Shown here: positions 26,750-36,039 of the stretch, in pieces
Numbering within the stretch: the first letter of the stretch is position 1
Layout: every line of letters begins with the position of its first letter
From: Terripilifer ovatus
GTDB taxonomy: Bacteria > Pseudomonadota > Alphaproteobacteria > Rhizobiales > Beijerinckiaceae
NCBI GenBank assembly: GCA_029222685.1
Contig: JARHVB010000029.1
Span: 60,508 to 124,507 of the forward strand
Reading direction: 5' to 3'
DNA length: 64,000 bases
Translations under genes and position numbers: made by a program
Notes under the pieces: generated by a model
What the model saw: only the letters and a program-made list of their open reading frames with translations
The model's database searches: none
What the model was told of the DNA's origin: nothing

Positions 26750-27659
26750 CTAGAAACGGTTCGGGTGCTCTACCTCGCGGAGCGCCCGATCCTCCATTTG
26801 GATCGTCGCATGTGTCAGACCGAATTTTTCATCAAGCATCGTATGGGCGCTCACGAGCACGGATTCCGCGAACGACATCTGGCGAACCACGATATGGCAG
26901 CTTACAGCATCAAGGCCGGAGGTCAGTGTCCAAACGTGCAGGTCATGGACGGCTTCTACACCTTCAATTTTCATCAGCCTCTTCTCGAGCAGGTCTATGT
27001 CGACTTCCGGAGGCGTGCCTTCAAGAAGGATATGAACGGTCTGCTTGAGGAGAATCCAGGTGCGCGGCACGATGAACAGGCCAATGCCGGCGTCGATGAT
27101 GGGATCTGAGTTTCCAGCCGGTGAGCATTACGACCGCGGCGGCAACGATGACGCCGAGAGAACCCAGCATGTCGCCCAGGACTTCAAAGTAGGCGCCCTT
27201 GACGTTGAGGCTTTCAGACGAGGCTGCGGACAGAAGCCGCATGCTGATCAGATTCACAATGAGGCCGATGACAGCCACGACAAGCATGGGACCGCCAAGG
27301 ATTTCGGGCGGACTAAGGAAGCGCTGATAAGCCTCATAGAGAATGTAGATCGACAGTACGATCAACACGACCGCGTTGGCGAGTGCCGACAGCACCTCAG
27401 TTCGCACATAGCCGTAGGTACGCTGCGGCGTTGCTGGCTTCTCGGAAAATCGGATCGCGACAAGCGCCAATGCCAAGCCGCCGGCATCCGTCAGCATATG
27501 TGCGGCGTCCGCCAGCAACGCCAAACTTCCAGTCCAGAAGCCACCGATGACTTCAAGGACCATGAACGTTGTGGTCAAAGCGAGCGCGCCCGCGAGCTTG
27601 CTCTTGTGCTGCCCCGCAGCTGTCGGGGGTATCGTGCCGTGCGCGTGTCCGGTGGACAT
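26750..27659 (-). pseudogene. czcD: CDF (CzcD-type) cation exporter, frameshifted
   Basis: From ATG 27659 a His-rich N-terminus leads into the CDF membrane domain (GSLALLADAAHMLTDAGGLAL with the metal-site HxxxD; SLNVKGAYFEVLGDMLGSLGV). Around 27104-27113 the frame changes after LTGWKL. The other frame gives DPIIDAGIGLFIVPRTW and the cytoplasmic domain VDIDLLEKRLMKIEGVEAVHDLHVWTLTSG to 26750. One extra base explains it. In the second membrane site the usual His is replaced by Glu (FEVLGD). The intact form would export Zn/Co/Cd. Confidence 0.8.
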
Positions 27660-27800
27660 TCCGACTCCATGATATTTGAGCTTGCTTCGGACAATTCTCG
27701 AAACGATAGTCCGTTGGTTCGCATTAATGCACCCGAAACTGCGAACGTTCCAAGAGTTCATTTCTAATCTGGGCTTATCGCTTAACCCAAAGGAGAAAGC

Positions 27801-28199
27801 ATGATCCCCCGCAGGACATTCATCACGCAGGCCGCGTTAGTTTCTGCCACAGGGCTTTTTGCCCAGGAACAAAAGCACTCCCATGCGGCCTCAAACGGCG
27901 GTCAGATCATTGAGATCGGCAAGATCGAGGCCGAACTCGTCGCACGCATTGGCGAGGTTAGTTTGAACCTTACTGATGATCATGACAAAAATTTCAAGGC
28001 TACCGGGTACTCTGCAACCGCGACGGTTCTTGCGAAGGGCAACCAGCAGAAGACGATCGAGCTGGTGCTTGCTAGTGACAACAGGCTCGCAGCCAAGTAT
28101 GACTTTGCCATTGATGGCCGTTTCCGCGCGACTGTTGTCCTGAAGCATGAGGGCAAGGAAGTTGACAAGGGACGTTATAACCTAGACATAAAGAAGTAG
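27801..28199 (+). CDS. Secreted protein of the czc operon, unknown family
   Basis: 132 residues with a short leader (RRTFITQAALVSATGLFA) and a beta-rich mature domain (GGQIIEIGKIEAELVARIG; NLTDDHDKNFKATGYSATATV; GRFRATVVLKHEGKEVDKG). Similar small proteins precede czc genes in alphaproteobacteria, but no function is assigned. A GGAGAAAG ribosome site precedes the ATG. Probably the first gene of the czc operon. Confidence 0.65.
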   Translation: MIPRRTFITQAALVSATGLFAQEQKHSHAASNGGQIIEIGKIEAELVARIGEVSLNLTDDHDKNFKATGYSATATVLAKGNQQKTIELVLASDNRLAAKYDFAIDGRFRATVVLKHEGKEVDKGRYNLDIKK

Positions 28200-28206
28200 T
28201 TTAAGC

Positions 28207-28578
28207 ATGTCGATCCGCCGCATTCCCGCATCAGGCATGGCAGCTGCAATTCGCAGTCTGCGGGTGCTTGTAATGCTGGCGATGATGCTGGCGGCAGTCC
28301 TACCAGCCAGAATGTTGTGTGAAACAACAGTCCTGTCCGGTGCAAGCGAAGCGCAGCTCTCGATGATGGTTGCGTGCGAAGCAAATAAGGCCTGTTCAGA
28401 TCAGGACCGCGACAACGCTATTCATCTCAACGACCATTGCGGCTGCTCAAGCGGCTTCATTGTTCAGCAGATGACAGCGGCAGTGCGTGTGTCACTGGAC
28501 GCGAAGTTCGTCGCCTTGGGTGATCAGCAATTCGCGTCGCATCCGGCCGCACCCCTCAAAGAACCTCCACGAGCTTAA
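28207..28578 (+). CDS. Small Cys-containing secreted or membrane protein
   Basis: 123 residues with one hydrophobic segment (LRVLVMLAMMLAAVLPARML) and mature Cys/His residues (MLCETT, VACEANKACSDQD, HLNDHCGCSSGF) that could bind metal. It follows the previous gene by 7 bp, suggesting co-transcription with czc. No family is recognised. Confidence 0.6.
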   Translation: MSIRRIPASGMAAAIRSLRVLVMLAMMLAAVLPARMLCETTVLSGASEAQLSMMVACEANKACSDQDRDNAIHLNDHCGCSSGFIVQQMTAAVRVSLDAKFVALGDQQFASHPAAPLKEPPRA

Positions 28579-28676
28579 TGCATTGGGCCTCTTGGCCCTT
28601 TTGCCCCGGCTTTGCCGGTCATTTGGCTTTGACGGTCGCGTAGGCACTCGCCTCACGGCTTATCGGGACGTTTTCT

Positions 28677-29906
28677 ATGAAGCGCGGATATTCTCTCGCG
28701 GCGATGATGATCGCCGGCATTCTTATCGGTTTGTACCTGGCAGCCTCTAACGGCACCGTTCGGTCTGTTCTCGCCTCAATGAATCCTGCTGCGGCGTCAA
28801 CGGTGCCGGCGAAGGCAGGCGGCCATGAGGAAGAGGAAAAGGGGACGGAAGGCGTCATTAAGCTTGCGGACGCGCAGGTCGAAGCGGGCAAATTCGGCAT
28901 CAAGCCGGCGGCGGCGGGAGAGCTGACTCGGAAGCTTTCGGCTCCGGCCGTCATAACCCCAGATCCGGACCGCGTTGCCCGTGTGGCCGCAAAGGTTGTT
29001 GGAACGATTGCCGAAATGCGCAAGCGTCTGGGCGAGGAGGTTCCCAAAGGCGACGTTATCGCCATCATTGACAGCCGCGAGGTTGCGGAGGCCAAGAGCG
29101 CGTATCTGGCGGCATCGGTCAACTACGCGCTGCAAAGCGATCTGTTTCAACGCGAAAAGCGGCTCTTCGATCAAAAGATCAACGCCGAGCAGCAATTTCT
29201 GCGGGTCAGGGCAACAACCACGGAATCCAAGCTGCAGCTGGATCTGGCGCGGCAGAAGCTTGCCGCATTGGATCTGAACGACGCAGAGGTCGACGCGCTT
29301 CAAAAGCAGCCGGTGGCGGAGCTCAGGCGGAAGGAAATCCGTGCCCCGATCTCGGGCCGCATCATTGAGCGCCGCGTGGATCTCGGTGCCCCGGTAGGCG
29401 GGGAGGGCCAGGAGAAGGAACTCTATGTCATTGCCGATCTTGGCCGGGTTTGGGCGGACCTGTCGGTGCCGACCAATGAGCTCGAGCATATTCGTGAGGG
29501 CCAAGCCGTAAGGTCATCGCAAGCGGAGGGGCCGCCAGATGGGACGATTGTCTTCGTAAGTCCCATTCTCAACCAGGATACGCGTTCGGCACGCGTTGTT
29601 GCGGCGTTCGCAAACCCGAAGGGTGTTCTGCGGCCTGGAACATACCTCACGGCGCATGTGATCATGGACGTGAAGCCCGTGGATTTGCTTGTACCCAAGA
29701 CGGCTCTTCAAACCGTCGAAGGCCAGCAAGTTGTGTTCGTGAGGACAGCGGAAGGCTTCGAAAAGCGCGAGGTCGCGCTGGGCGATAGCGACGATGACAA
29801 TGTCCAGATCGCGTTTGGTCTCGACGCCGGCGAGAAGCTGGCCACCACCAACACGTTCACCCTCAAAGCGGATCTCGGCAAGTCCGAAGCCGAACATTCT
29901 CATTGA
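28677..29906 (+). CDS. czcB: CzcB-type periplasmic adaptor
   Basis: 409-residue membrane fusion protein of the HlyD family. It has an N-terminal anchor (about 6-24), the lipoyl halves (AKVVGTIAEMRKRLGEEVPKG; IRAPISGRIIERRVDLGAPV), an alpha-hairpin (SVNYALQSDLFQREKRLFDQ) and a beta-barrel (VWADLSVPTNELEHIREGQAV). It couples CzcA to the outer-membrane channel. An acidic/His patch near residue 45 (GGHEEEEKGTEG) resembles the variable metal-binding start of CzcB proteins. Confidence 0.92.
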   Translation: MKRGYSLAAMMIAGILIGLYLAASNGTVRSVLASMNPAAASTVPAKAGGHEEEEKGTEGVIKLADAQVEAGKFGIKPAAAGELTRKLSAPAVITPDPDRVARVAAKVVGTIAEMRKRLGEEVPKGDVIAIIDSREVAEAKSAYLAASVNYALQSDLFQREKRLFDQKINAEQQFLRVRATTTESKLQLDLARQKLAALDLNDAEVDALQKQPVAELRRKEIRAPISGRIIERRVDLGAPVGGEGQEKELYVIADLGRVWADLSVPTNELEHIREGQAVRSSQAEGPPDGTIVFVSPILNQDTRSARVVAAFANPKGVLRPGTYLTAHVIMDVKPVDLLVPKTALQTVEGQQVVFVRTAEGFEKREVALGDSDDDNVQIAFGLDAGEKLATTNTFTLKADLGKSEAEHSH

Positions 29907-29918
29907 GCGACCAGTTTC

Positions 29919-32900
29919 ATGATTAATCGTATCATCGCCTTTTCGGTGCATCAGCGCTGGCTGATCATCCTGCTGACGGTCCTTGCCTGCGTGGGCGGGG
30001 TGTGGTCGCTCAGCCGCCTTCCGATTGATGCGGTGCCTGATATCACCAACAACCAGGTGCAGGTGAATGCCGTATCGGCGGCGTTGTCGCCGACCGACAT
30101 GGAAAGGCAGGTCACATTCCCGATTGAGACGGCGCTGGCGGGCATACCTGGTCTCCAATATACGCGGTCGCTGTCCCGCAACGGCTTTGCACAGGTAACG
30201 GCCGTTTTCACGGACAGGACGGACCTATACTTCGCCCGTCAACAGGTCAATGAACGCCTTACCGAAGCCAAAGAGTCGTTGCCGCCGAATACGGATGTCC
30301 GCATGGGGCCAATCACGACAGGCCTCGGTGAAATCTACATGTGGACCGTTCACTACAAAGATGCGGAGCCGGGCAAAGCGGTCGATGGCAATCCGGGCTG
30401 GCAAACTGATGGGTCCTATCTGACGCCGGAAGGGTCCAAGCTCCAGACGGAACTTGAACGAACCGCCTATCTCCGCACCCTGCAAGACTGGGTCATCCGT
30501 CCGCAGCTCCGTAACGTGCTAGGTGTCGCCGGCGTCGATTCAATCGGCGGCTATGAGAAGCAGTTTCACGTTCAGCCCGACGCAAGCCGCTTGATCGCGT
30601 TCGGGCTCTCCTTCAATGACGTCGTTGAGTCCCTCAACAACAACAACGCCAGTCGCGGTGCGGGCTATATCGAACGCAACGGAGAAGGCTTCGTCGTTCG
30701 AAGTGGCGGACGGCTGGAAACGATTGAAGACATTCGTAATGTCGTCGTCACGACCCGGAAGGGAGTGCCTATCCGCATTCGCGATCTGGCCGAAGTTGGC
30801 ATTGGGCGTGAGCTGAGGACCGGTAGCGCCAGTGAAAACGGCCGCGAGGTCGTGGTCGGCACCGCCTTGATGTTGATCGGGGGTAACAGCCGTACGGTCT
30901 CCTCAGCCGTCGATCTTAAGATGCAGGATGTCAAAAAAGGCCTCCCGCCGGGAATTGAGATCCAGACCGTTCTGGACCGTACCCTGTTGGTTGATGCGAC
31001 GGTCAAGACCGTCGCCAAGAACCTCGGGGAGGGGGCACTCCTCGTTATTCTGGTGTTGTTCATCCTCTTGGGCAATTTGCGCGCGGCCTTCATTACAGCG
31101 CTTGTGATACCGATCGCCATGCTGATGACCGCGAGCGGAATGCTGGCCGGACGCATCAGCGCCAACCTGATGAGTCTTGGCGCCCTCGATTTCGGTCTGA
31201 TTGTTGACGGTGCCGTTATCATTGCCGAAAACAGCCTCCGTCGCCTCGCCGAACTGCAGCACGAGGCTGGCCGAACCTTGAAGATCAAGGAAAGGCTCGC
31301 GACGGTCATCAAATCTGCTGAGGAAATGGTGAAGCCCTCTGTCTACGGGCAAGCGATCATTATCCTCGTCTATGTGCCGCTGCTGACCTTCACGGGCGTC
31401 GAAGGCAAGATGTTCGAGCCGATGGCGCTCACCGTGATCATTGCCCTGGTCGCCGCGTTTGTGCTGTCGCTCACGTTCATTCCCGCTGCTATCGCCATTC
31501 TGATCACCGGCCGCGTGCAAGAGAAAGAGAACTGGGCGATACGGGGCCTCAAAGGTGTTTACGGCCCCGCGCTCCGGGCTGCGGTCCGCCGTCCTCCCGT
31601 TGCGATCATCGGCGCCCTGCTGCTGTTCATCGCTGCACTGGGTCTCTTTTCACGACTGGGAGCGGAGTTCATACCGCAGCTGGACGAGAAAAACATCGCG
31701 ATGCACGCGATCCGCATCCCGAGCACCGCGCTGACACAGTCGCAGCAAATGCAGCTTGAGGTCGAAAAAACCGTCAGCTCCTTCCCCGAAGTGGCGTTCG
31801 TGTTCTCCAAGACCGGTACGGCGGAGATCGCGGCCGATCCAATGCCGCCCAATACCTCTGACACGTTCATTATCCTCAAGCCCCAGGACCAATGGCCCAA
31901 TCCTGACGAGCCCAAAGAGCAACTTGTGGTGCGGATGCAGGACGCGGTGCAGAAGCTTCCGGGCAACAACTACGAATTCACCCAACCCATCCAGATGCGG
32001 TTTAACGAGCTTTTGGCCGGGGTCCGAGGGGACATAGCCGTCAAGGTGTTCGGCGATGATTTTAACGTCATGCTGCGCACTGCCAACGAGGTAGCGAGCA
32101 TTCTGCGTGGCGTACAGGGTGCTCAGGACGTCCGCGTTGAGCAGGTATCCGGGTTGCCGTTTCTTGAGATCAATGTCGACAAGGGCCAGATCGCACGTCT
32201 CGGCCTGAGCCTCGGCGCCGTCCATTCCGTCATAGGGTCGGCGATCGGCGGTGAGCGAGCCGGCGTTGTTTTTGAAGGTGACCGGCGCTTTCCCATTATT
32301 GTCCGATTGGCCGATGCGGCCAGACGGGACATCGGCACCCTGGAGAACGTTCCGGTGCCGCTCCCGCAGGCCGGCGACGGGCGCAGCACGGTGCTTCTCA
32401 AGCAAGTGGCGACGTTCTCCCTGGTGGAAGGGCAGAACCAGATCTCCCGTGAAGACGGCAAGCGGCGCGTCGTTGTCACCGCCAACGTGCGCGGCCGGGA
32501 TATTTCGTCGCTGGTGGCCGAGGCCCAGCAAAAGGTCGGAAGCCAGGTTCAACTGACGACCGGTTACTGGATCACGTGGGGTGGCCAGTTCGAAAACCTG
32601 GCGGCAGCGCAGAAGCGTCTTTCGATGGTGGTGCCGGCCTGCTTCATCCTGATTTTCATTCTTCTGTTTTCGGCCCTGCGCTCCATCCGCGACGCACTGC
32701 TGGTCTTCAGCGCCGTCCCCCTGGCGTTCACCGGCGGCATCGCGGCCTTGTGGTTGCGCGACATGCCCCTGTCAGTTTCGGCAGCCGTCGGCTTCATCGC
32801 GCTCTCAGGCGTGGCGGTGTTGAACAGCCTCGTCATGCTGACCTTCATCAGGCAGCTGGTTGATGAGGGGCGCACCGTTGCTGAAGCCGTCTATGAGGGC

Positions 32901-33134
32901 GCCATGACCCGGCTCCGGCCTGTAGCCATGACGGCTTTGGTCGCCTCGCTCGGCTTTGTGCCCATGGCCATAGCGACGGGCACGGGTGCCGAAGTGCAGC
33001 GGCCTCTGGCGACGGTGGTCATCGGGGGTCTGATCAGCGCCACGCTGCTGACCCTGCTGGTGCTGCCTGCGCTTTACGCCCGGTTCGCCGGGACCCGGCC
33101 TTCACCCCGAACCTCCGACGATGATGAGGAGTAG
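29919..33134 (+). CDS. czcA: CzcA-type heavy-metal RND efflux permease
   Basis: 1071-residue proton-driven inner-membrane pump, the usual length. Family marks: start MINRIIAFSVHQRW, LPIDAVPDITNNQVQVNAVS, the TM4 signature LGALDFGLIVDGAVIIAEN (the acidic D/D/E set diagnostic of divalent-cation HME-RND pumps) and AEIAADPMPPNTSDTFIILK. These features separate it from the CusA at 5193 and point to Co/Zn/Cd export. It sits 12 bp after czcB and 5 bp before the next gene. Confidence 0.94.
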   Translation: MINRIIAFSVHQRWLIILLTVLACVGGVWSLSRLPIDAVPDITNNQVQVNAVSAALSPTDMERQVTFPIETALAGIPGLQYTRSLSRNGFAQVTAVFTDRTDLYFARQQVNERLTEAKESLPPNTDVRMGPITTGLGEIYMWTVHYKDAEPGKAVDGNPGWQTDGSYLTPEGSKLQTELERTAYLRTLQDWVIRPQLRNVLGVAGVDSIGGYEKQFHVQPDASRLIAFGLSFNDVVESLNNNNASRGAGYIERNGEGFVVRSGGRLETIEDIRNVVVTTRKGVPIRIRDLAEVGIGRELRTGSASENGREVVVGTALMLIGGNSRTVSSAVDLKMQDVKKGLPPGIEIQTVLDRTLLVDATVKTVAKNLGEGALLVILVLFILLGNLRAAFITALVIPIAMLMTASGMLAGRISANLMSLGALDFGLIVDGAVIIAENSLRRLAELQHEAGRTLKIKERLATVIKSAEEMVKPSVYGQAIIILVYVPLLTFTGVEGKMFEPMALTVIIALVAAFVLSLTFIPAAIAILITGRVQEKENWAIRGLKGVYGPALRAAVRRPPVAIIGALLLFIAALGLFSRLGAEFIPQLDEKNIAMHAIRIPSTALTQSQQMQLEVEKTVSSFPEVAFVFSKTGTAEIAADPMPPNTSDTFIILKPQDQWPNPDEPKEQLVVRMQDAVQKLPGNNYEFTQPIQMRFNELLAGVRGDIAVKVFGDDFNVMLRTANEVASILRGVQGAQDVRVEQVSGLPFLEINVDKGQIARLGLSLGAVHSVIGSAIGGERAGVVFEGDRRFPIIVRLADAARRDIGTLENVPVPLPQAGDGRSTVLLKQVATFSLVEGQNQISREDGKRRVVVTANVRGRDISSLVAEAQQKVGSQVQLTTGYWITWGGQFENLAAAQKRLSMVVPACFILIFILLFSALRSIRDALLVFSAVPLAFTGGIAALWLRDMPLSVSAAVGFIALSGVAVLNSLVMLTFIRQLVDEGRTVAEAVYEGAMTRLRPVAMTALVASLGFVPMAIATGTGAEVQRPLATVVIGGLISATLLTLLVLPALYARFAGTRPSPRTSDDDEE

Positions 33135-33139
33135 CAACC

Positions 33140-33499
33140 ATGCGCTTAGGCATTGCCGTCGCCATTGGCCTGATTTCGACATCGGCCCTCGGGCAGGCAC
33201 CCGTCGTCCGGATAGTGGGCCCAGGGGCGGTCCGCTGCGCGCGCTTCAGCGAGGATATCGCCCGGGATCCTCGCCAGGAGCGTGAGTACTTCGCCTGGGC
33301 CCAGGGCGTCATGAGTGGGCTGATGCTGCGGGCGCCAACGCCAGCTGAAGGGAATCTAGACCTGCTGCCTCCCGGTTTTGGCGTGGCCGCACAAATGGAC
33401 TTTCTCAAGGACGATTGCGAGCACACAACCGATCAGAGTTTCACCGACGCCACGCTGGCGCTTTACCGCGAATTGAAGCGCCGCAAGGGCGATCTGTAA
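33140..33499 (+). CDS. Small secreted protein between czcA and czcC
   Basis: 119 residues with a leader (RLGIAVAIGLISTSALG) and two Cys (AVRCARFSED; FLKDDCEH) that could form a disulfide. The segment EYFAWAQGVMSGLML and the end DATLALYRELKRR resemble Rap1a/HdeA-like small helical periplasmic proteins, but this is only a loose likeness. Its position inside czc suggests an accessory role in the pump. Confidence 0.6.
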   Translation: MRLGIAVAIGLISTSALGQAPVVRIVGPGAVRCARFSEDIARDPRQEREYFAWAQGVMSGLMLRAPTPAEGNLDLLPPGFGVAAQMDFLKDDCEHTTDQSFTDATLALYRELKRRKGDL

Positions 33500-33522
33500 T
33501 TCCTATTAGTGGACGCGTTCAT

Positions 33523-35073
33523 ATGGCTTTTCGATACATAACCTTTGCCGGCAACACCTTTTTTCATAAGGCGACCCGCCTTTCTGCGGTTATGGCCCTT
33601 GCTGGCGTGCTGCCGGCATGCACCGTCGGACCGGATTTCATTTCTCCCCCGGAACCGACGGCAAACCGGTTCCTCCCGGATCAGAAGGCCGCTGTTATTG
33701 GCCGGACCGCCGCGGTGCCGCGCGTCGTGTGGGGTGGTGATGTTCCTGCAGAATGGTGGCGGCATCTCGGCTCACCGACTTTAAACCGACTGATCGAAGA
33801 CGGCATTGCCAACAATGCCGACTTGGAAAGCGCAGAGGCTGCGCTGCGGGTCGCTCAAACGAATATCACCATTCAGCGCGCGGCCCTCTTTCCTTTGATC
33901 ACCGCTGGTTTTGACTCGAGTCGCAACAAGGCGACAAACGCCTTGTCGCCCCCCACCAACTCCAATTCGTACTTGTACAGTCTCAACACGGGGCAGGTGA
34001 ATGTCTCGTTCCTGCCCGACATATGGGGCGGAACCCGGCGACAGATCGAATCCGTGAAGGCGCAAACCAGGGCCACGGCCTTTCAGCGGGAGGCGGTTTA
34101 TATCAGCCTTACCGCCAATATCGCGCTCACGGCCATTATGGAGGCCTCACTCCGCGGCCAAATCGCGGCGACCAACAATATCATTGGCACCCAGAATCAA
34201 CTGCTCGGCATTCTAAGACGCCAGTACACCGGCGGTCAGATCGCACAGACTGACGTTGTTGCGCAAGAAACAGCGGTGGCGCAAGCGCGCCTGCTCCTGC
34301 CCCCGCTGGAACGCGCCCTGGGACAGCAGCGTAACCTGCTCGCGACTTTGACGGGACGTTTTCCCGACGAGCGGATCGCAGCCAATTTCACGCTCAAATC
34401 CTTTCGCCTTCCCCGCAAAGTGCCACTGAGCCTGCCGGCAGACCTCGTCCGTAGCCGCCCTGATATCCGCCTGGCGGAAGAACATCTGCATGCGGCGAAC
34501 GCGCAGATCGGTGTAGCGGTCGCCAATCGGCTTCCCCAGTTGGCTTTGTCGGCCAACGCCGGCTCAAGCGCGCAGGCACTGTCGCAACTGTTTTCACCAA
34601 GCGTAGGCTTCTGGACCCTCGCAGGCAATCTATCCCAGACCGTCTTCGACGCTGGCGCCCTCGCCGCCCGCCAGCAGGGTGCGGAAGAAGCCACCTTGCA
34701 GGCGGGTGCGCAGTACCGATCGACGGTTTTGGTCGCCTTTCAAAACGTCGCCGATGTGTTGAGAGCTCTGCAAAGCGATGCGCGCGCGTTGAACGCGGCG
34801 CACGCAGCCGAACGATCGGCATCACAGAACATCGGCCTGATCAGGAAGCAGGTCGATGCCGGTCAGATCAGTTTACCGTTGCTGCTTACCGCGCAGCAAG
34901 CGCAGCTGCAGGCTTCGCTGGCCCGCGTGCAGGCCGAAGCGCAGCAGATCGCGGACACTGTGGCGCTGTTCCAGGCCCTTGGGGGCGGTTGGTGGAACCG
35001 ACCTAACGCGGTCTACCCGATTCACGTCGAACCTCCCGTGACACTCGCGGAAGGTTTTCTGCAGCCAGATTGA
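33523..35073 (+). CDS. czcC: CzcC/NodT-type outer-membrane efflux channel
   Basis: 516-residue outer-membrane lipoprotein with a lipobox (LAGVLPAC) and the duplicated OEP helical pattern (LNRLIEDGIANNADLESAEAAL; LRRQYTGGQIAQTDVVAQET; SRPDIRLAEEHLHAANAQIG; LIRKQVDAGQISLPLLLTAQQ). It is the TolC-like exit duct for CzcBA and may also serve the channel-less CusBA operon. Start is the ATG at 33523; the open frame upstream overlaps the previous gene and lacks the leader. Confidence 0.9.
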   Translation: MAFRYITFAGNTFFHKATRLSAVMALAGVLPACTVGPDFISPPEPTANRFLPDQKAAVIGRTAAVPRVVWGGDVPAEWWRHLGSPTLNRLIEDGIANNADLESAEAALRVAQTNITIQRAALFPLITAGFDSSRNKATNALSPPTNSNSYLYSLNTGQVNVSFLPDIWGGTRRQIESVKAQTRATAFQREAVYISLTANIALTAIMEASLRGQIAATNNIIGTQNQLLGILRRQYTGGQIAQTDVVAQETAVAQARLLLPPLERALGQQRNLLATLTGRFPDERIAANFTLKSFRLPRKVPLSLPADLVRSRPDIRLAEEHLHAANAQIGVAVANRLPQLALSANAGSSAQALSQLFSPSVGFWTLAGNLSQTVFDAGALAARQQGAEEATLQAGAQYRSTVLVAFQNVADVLRALQSDARALNAAHAAERSASQNIGLIRKQVDAGQISLPLLLTAQQAQLQASLARVQAEAQQIADTVALFQALGGGWWNRPNAVYPIHVEPPVTLAEGFLQPD

Positions 35074-35080
35074 TAAGGAC

Positions 35081-35443
35081 ATGGCCAAAAAAGCTTGGAA
35101 GCGAGCAGTGACGCGAGCCGACTTAGCGTTGGCGGCGTACCGCCATGCCCCGGTTTCTCGACACAATGCGGCCGAGGCCGTCGACCTTGTGCTTGCCACC
35201 ATTACGGAAGCGCTTGTCGGCGGCGAAATTGTGCTGATCTCGGGCTTCGGAGTGTTTCAGGTTCGATCAAAAAAGACGCGGATGGGTCGTAATCCAAAGA
35301 CAGGCGTTGCTTACCCTATTTCCGAGCGGCGGACGATTGTGTTCAAGGCCAGTCGTACACTCAAAGCGAAACTTACCGCTCGTCACCTTGAGAGGGAACA
35401 CCCCCCGACCCAAACGTCGGAGAGCGCCGATGATGCGTCTTAG
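35081..35443 (+). CDS. IHF/HU-family DNA-binding protein at the end of the czc operon
   Basis: 120 residues. The body matches the bacterial histone-like fold (TRADLALAAYRHA; AAEAVDLVLATITEALVGGE; ISGFGVFQVRSKKTRMGRNP; RRTIVFKASRTLK), with the GRNPKTG beta-arm that bends DNA and a Pro at its tip region. It has an extra polar tail of about 20 residues. It starts 7 bp after czcC. Such a gene inside a metal pump operon is unusual; it may be an acquired nucleoid protein. Confidence 0.85.
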   Translation: MAKKAWKRAVTRADLALAAYRHAPVSRHNAAEAVDLVLATITEALVGGEIVLISGFGVFQVRSKKTRMGRNPKTGVAYPISERRTIVFKASRTLKAKLTARHLEREHPPTQTSESADDAS

Positions 35444-35517
35444 TGGTCCCGGCGATGATTGTGATGGTGACGCAAGCGTGGAGGATGATGAACTTTTGAT
35501 GGCGAACCGTGACCCCT

Positions 35518-35533
35518 TACCCCCTAGGGGATA
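35518..35533. promoter_or_regulatory. CsoR/RcnR-type operator before the broken DmeR-like gene
   Basis: TACCCCCTAGGGGATA is a near-perfect dyad (core CCCCTAGGGG) ending 10 bp before the ATG of the DmeR-like repressor, as expected for autoregulation. Confidence 0.6.
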
Positions 35534-35542
35534 GGATAGCTC

Positions 35543-35808
35543 ATGCTTCATACATCGCATCCCGAGATCGTCAACCGCCTGAAACAGGCTCAAGGCCACT
35601 TGCAGCCATCCTGAAAATGTTTGAGGAGGGCTGGTCTTGTCCGGGCCCAGCCCAACAGCTTCAAGCGGTGGAGAGCACCATTCACAATGCCAAGCGGACG
35701 CTGATTCAGGATCATATGGAGCATTGCATCGGCGAGGGGGTTGACCATGGCGGTGCGAACGCAAAACAGACGCTCAGCGAGTTCAAAACACTTTCAAATT
35801 ATCTGTAA
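35543..35808 (+). pseudogene. DmeR/NcrB-like metal-sensing repressor, frameshifted
   Basis: CsoR/RcnR-family repressor of about 88 residues. The start MLHTSHPEIVNRLKQAQGHLQ is followed by a stop. The frame one base over continues AILKMFEEGWSCPGPAQQLQ and AVESTIHNAKRTLIQDHMEHC to 35808. A missing G near 35605 accounts for the break. The His/Cys pattern (H3, H6, SC, DHMEHC) matches nickel/cobalt-responsive DmeR or NcrB. It precedes a truncated RcnA, so the module is dead. Confidence 0.75.
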
Positions 35809-35822
35809 GGGTAGGATTTAAA

Positions 35823-35942
35823 ATGATGTCTCTTCCTGACCTGCTGCAACAGAGCGCGGCACACGCTTCGCTATTCGTTCCGACCGCCATTCTCCTTGGC
35901 GCACTGCATGGCCTGGAACTTGGCCACTCAAAAACGATGGCC
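35823..35942 (+). pseudogene. N-terminal fragment of an RcnA/NicO nickel-cobalt exporter
   Basis: The first about 40 residues (SLPDLLQQSAAHASLFVPTA, ILLGALHGLELGHSKTM) match the start of the intact RcnA at 41022-42113 (ILLGALHGLEPGHSKTMM). Homology ends at about 35942, in the middle of the first metal motif, where unrelated sequence begins. Confidence 0.75.
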
Positions 35943-36039
35943 GATCCAGATGGGCGCACGCAGCATGTTACCGTTGGCAGGCTGGCCGATGCGCCGGACG
36001 CGCAGCCGACCACGTGGTTGTTCGAGGAAGGCCCAGCGC

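Noticed and set aside
31650..32552. 300-codon minus-strand frame inside czcA
   Set aside because: It lies wholly within czcA and lacks any recognisable domain.
33415..33522. Upstream extension of the czcC frame
   Set aside because: It overlaps the previous gene and lacks a leader. The lipoprotein signal starts at ATG 33523.
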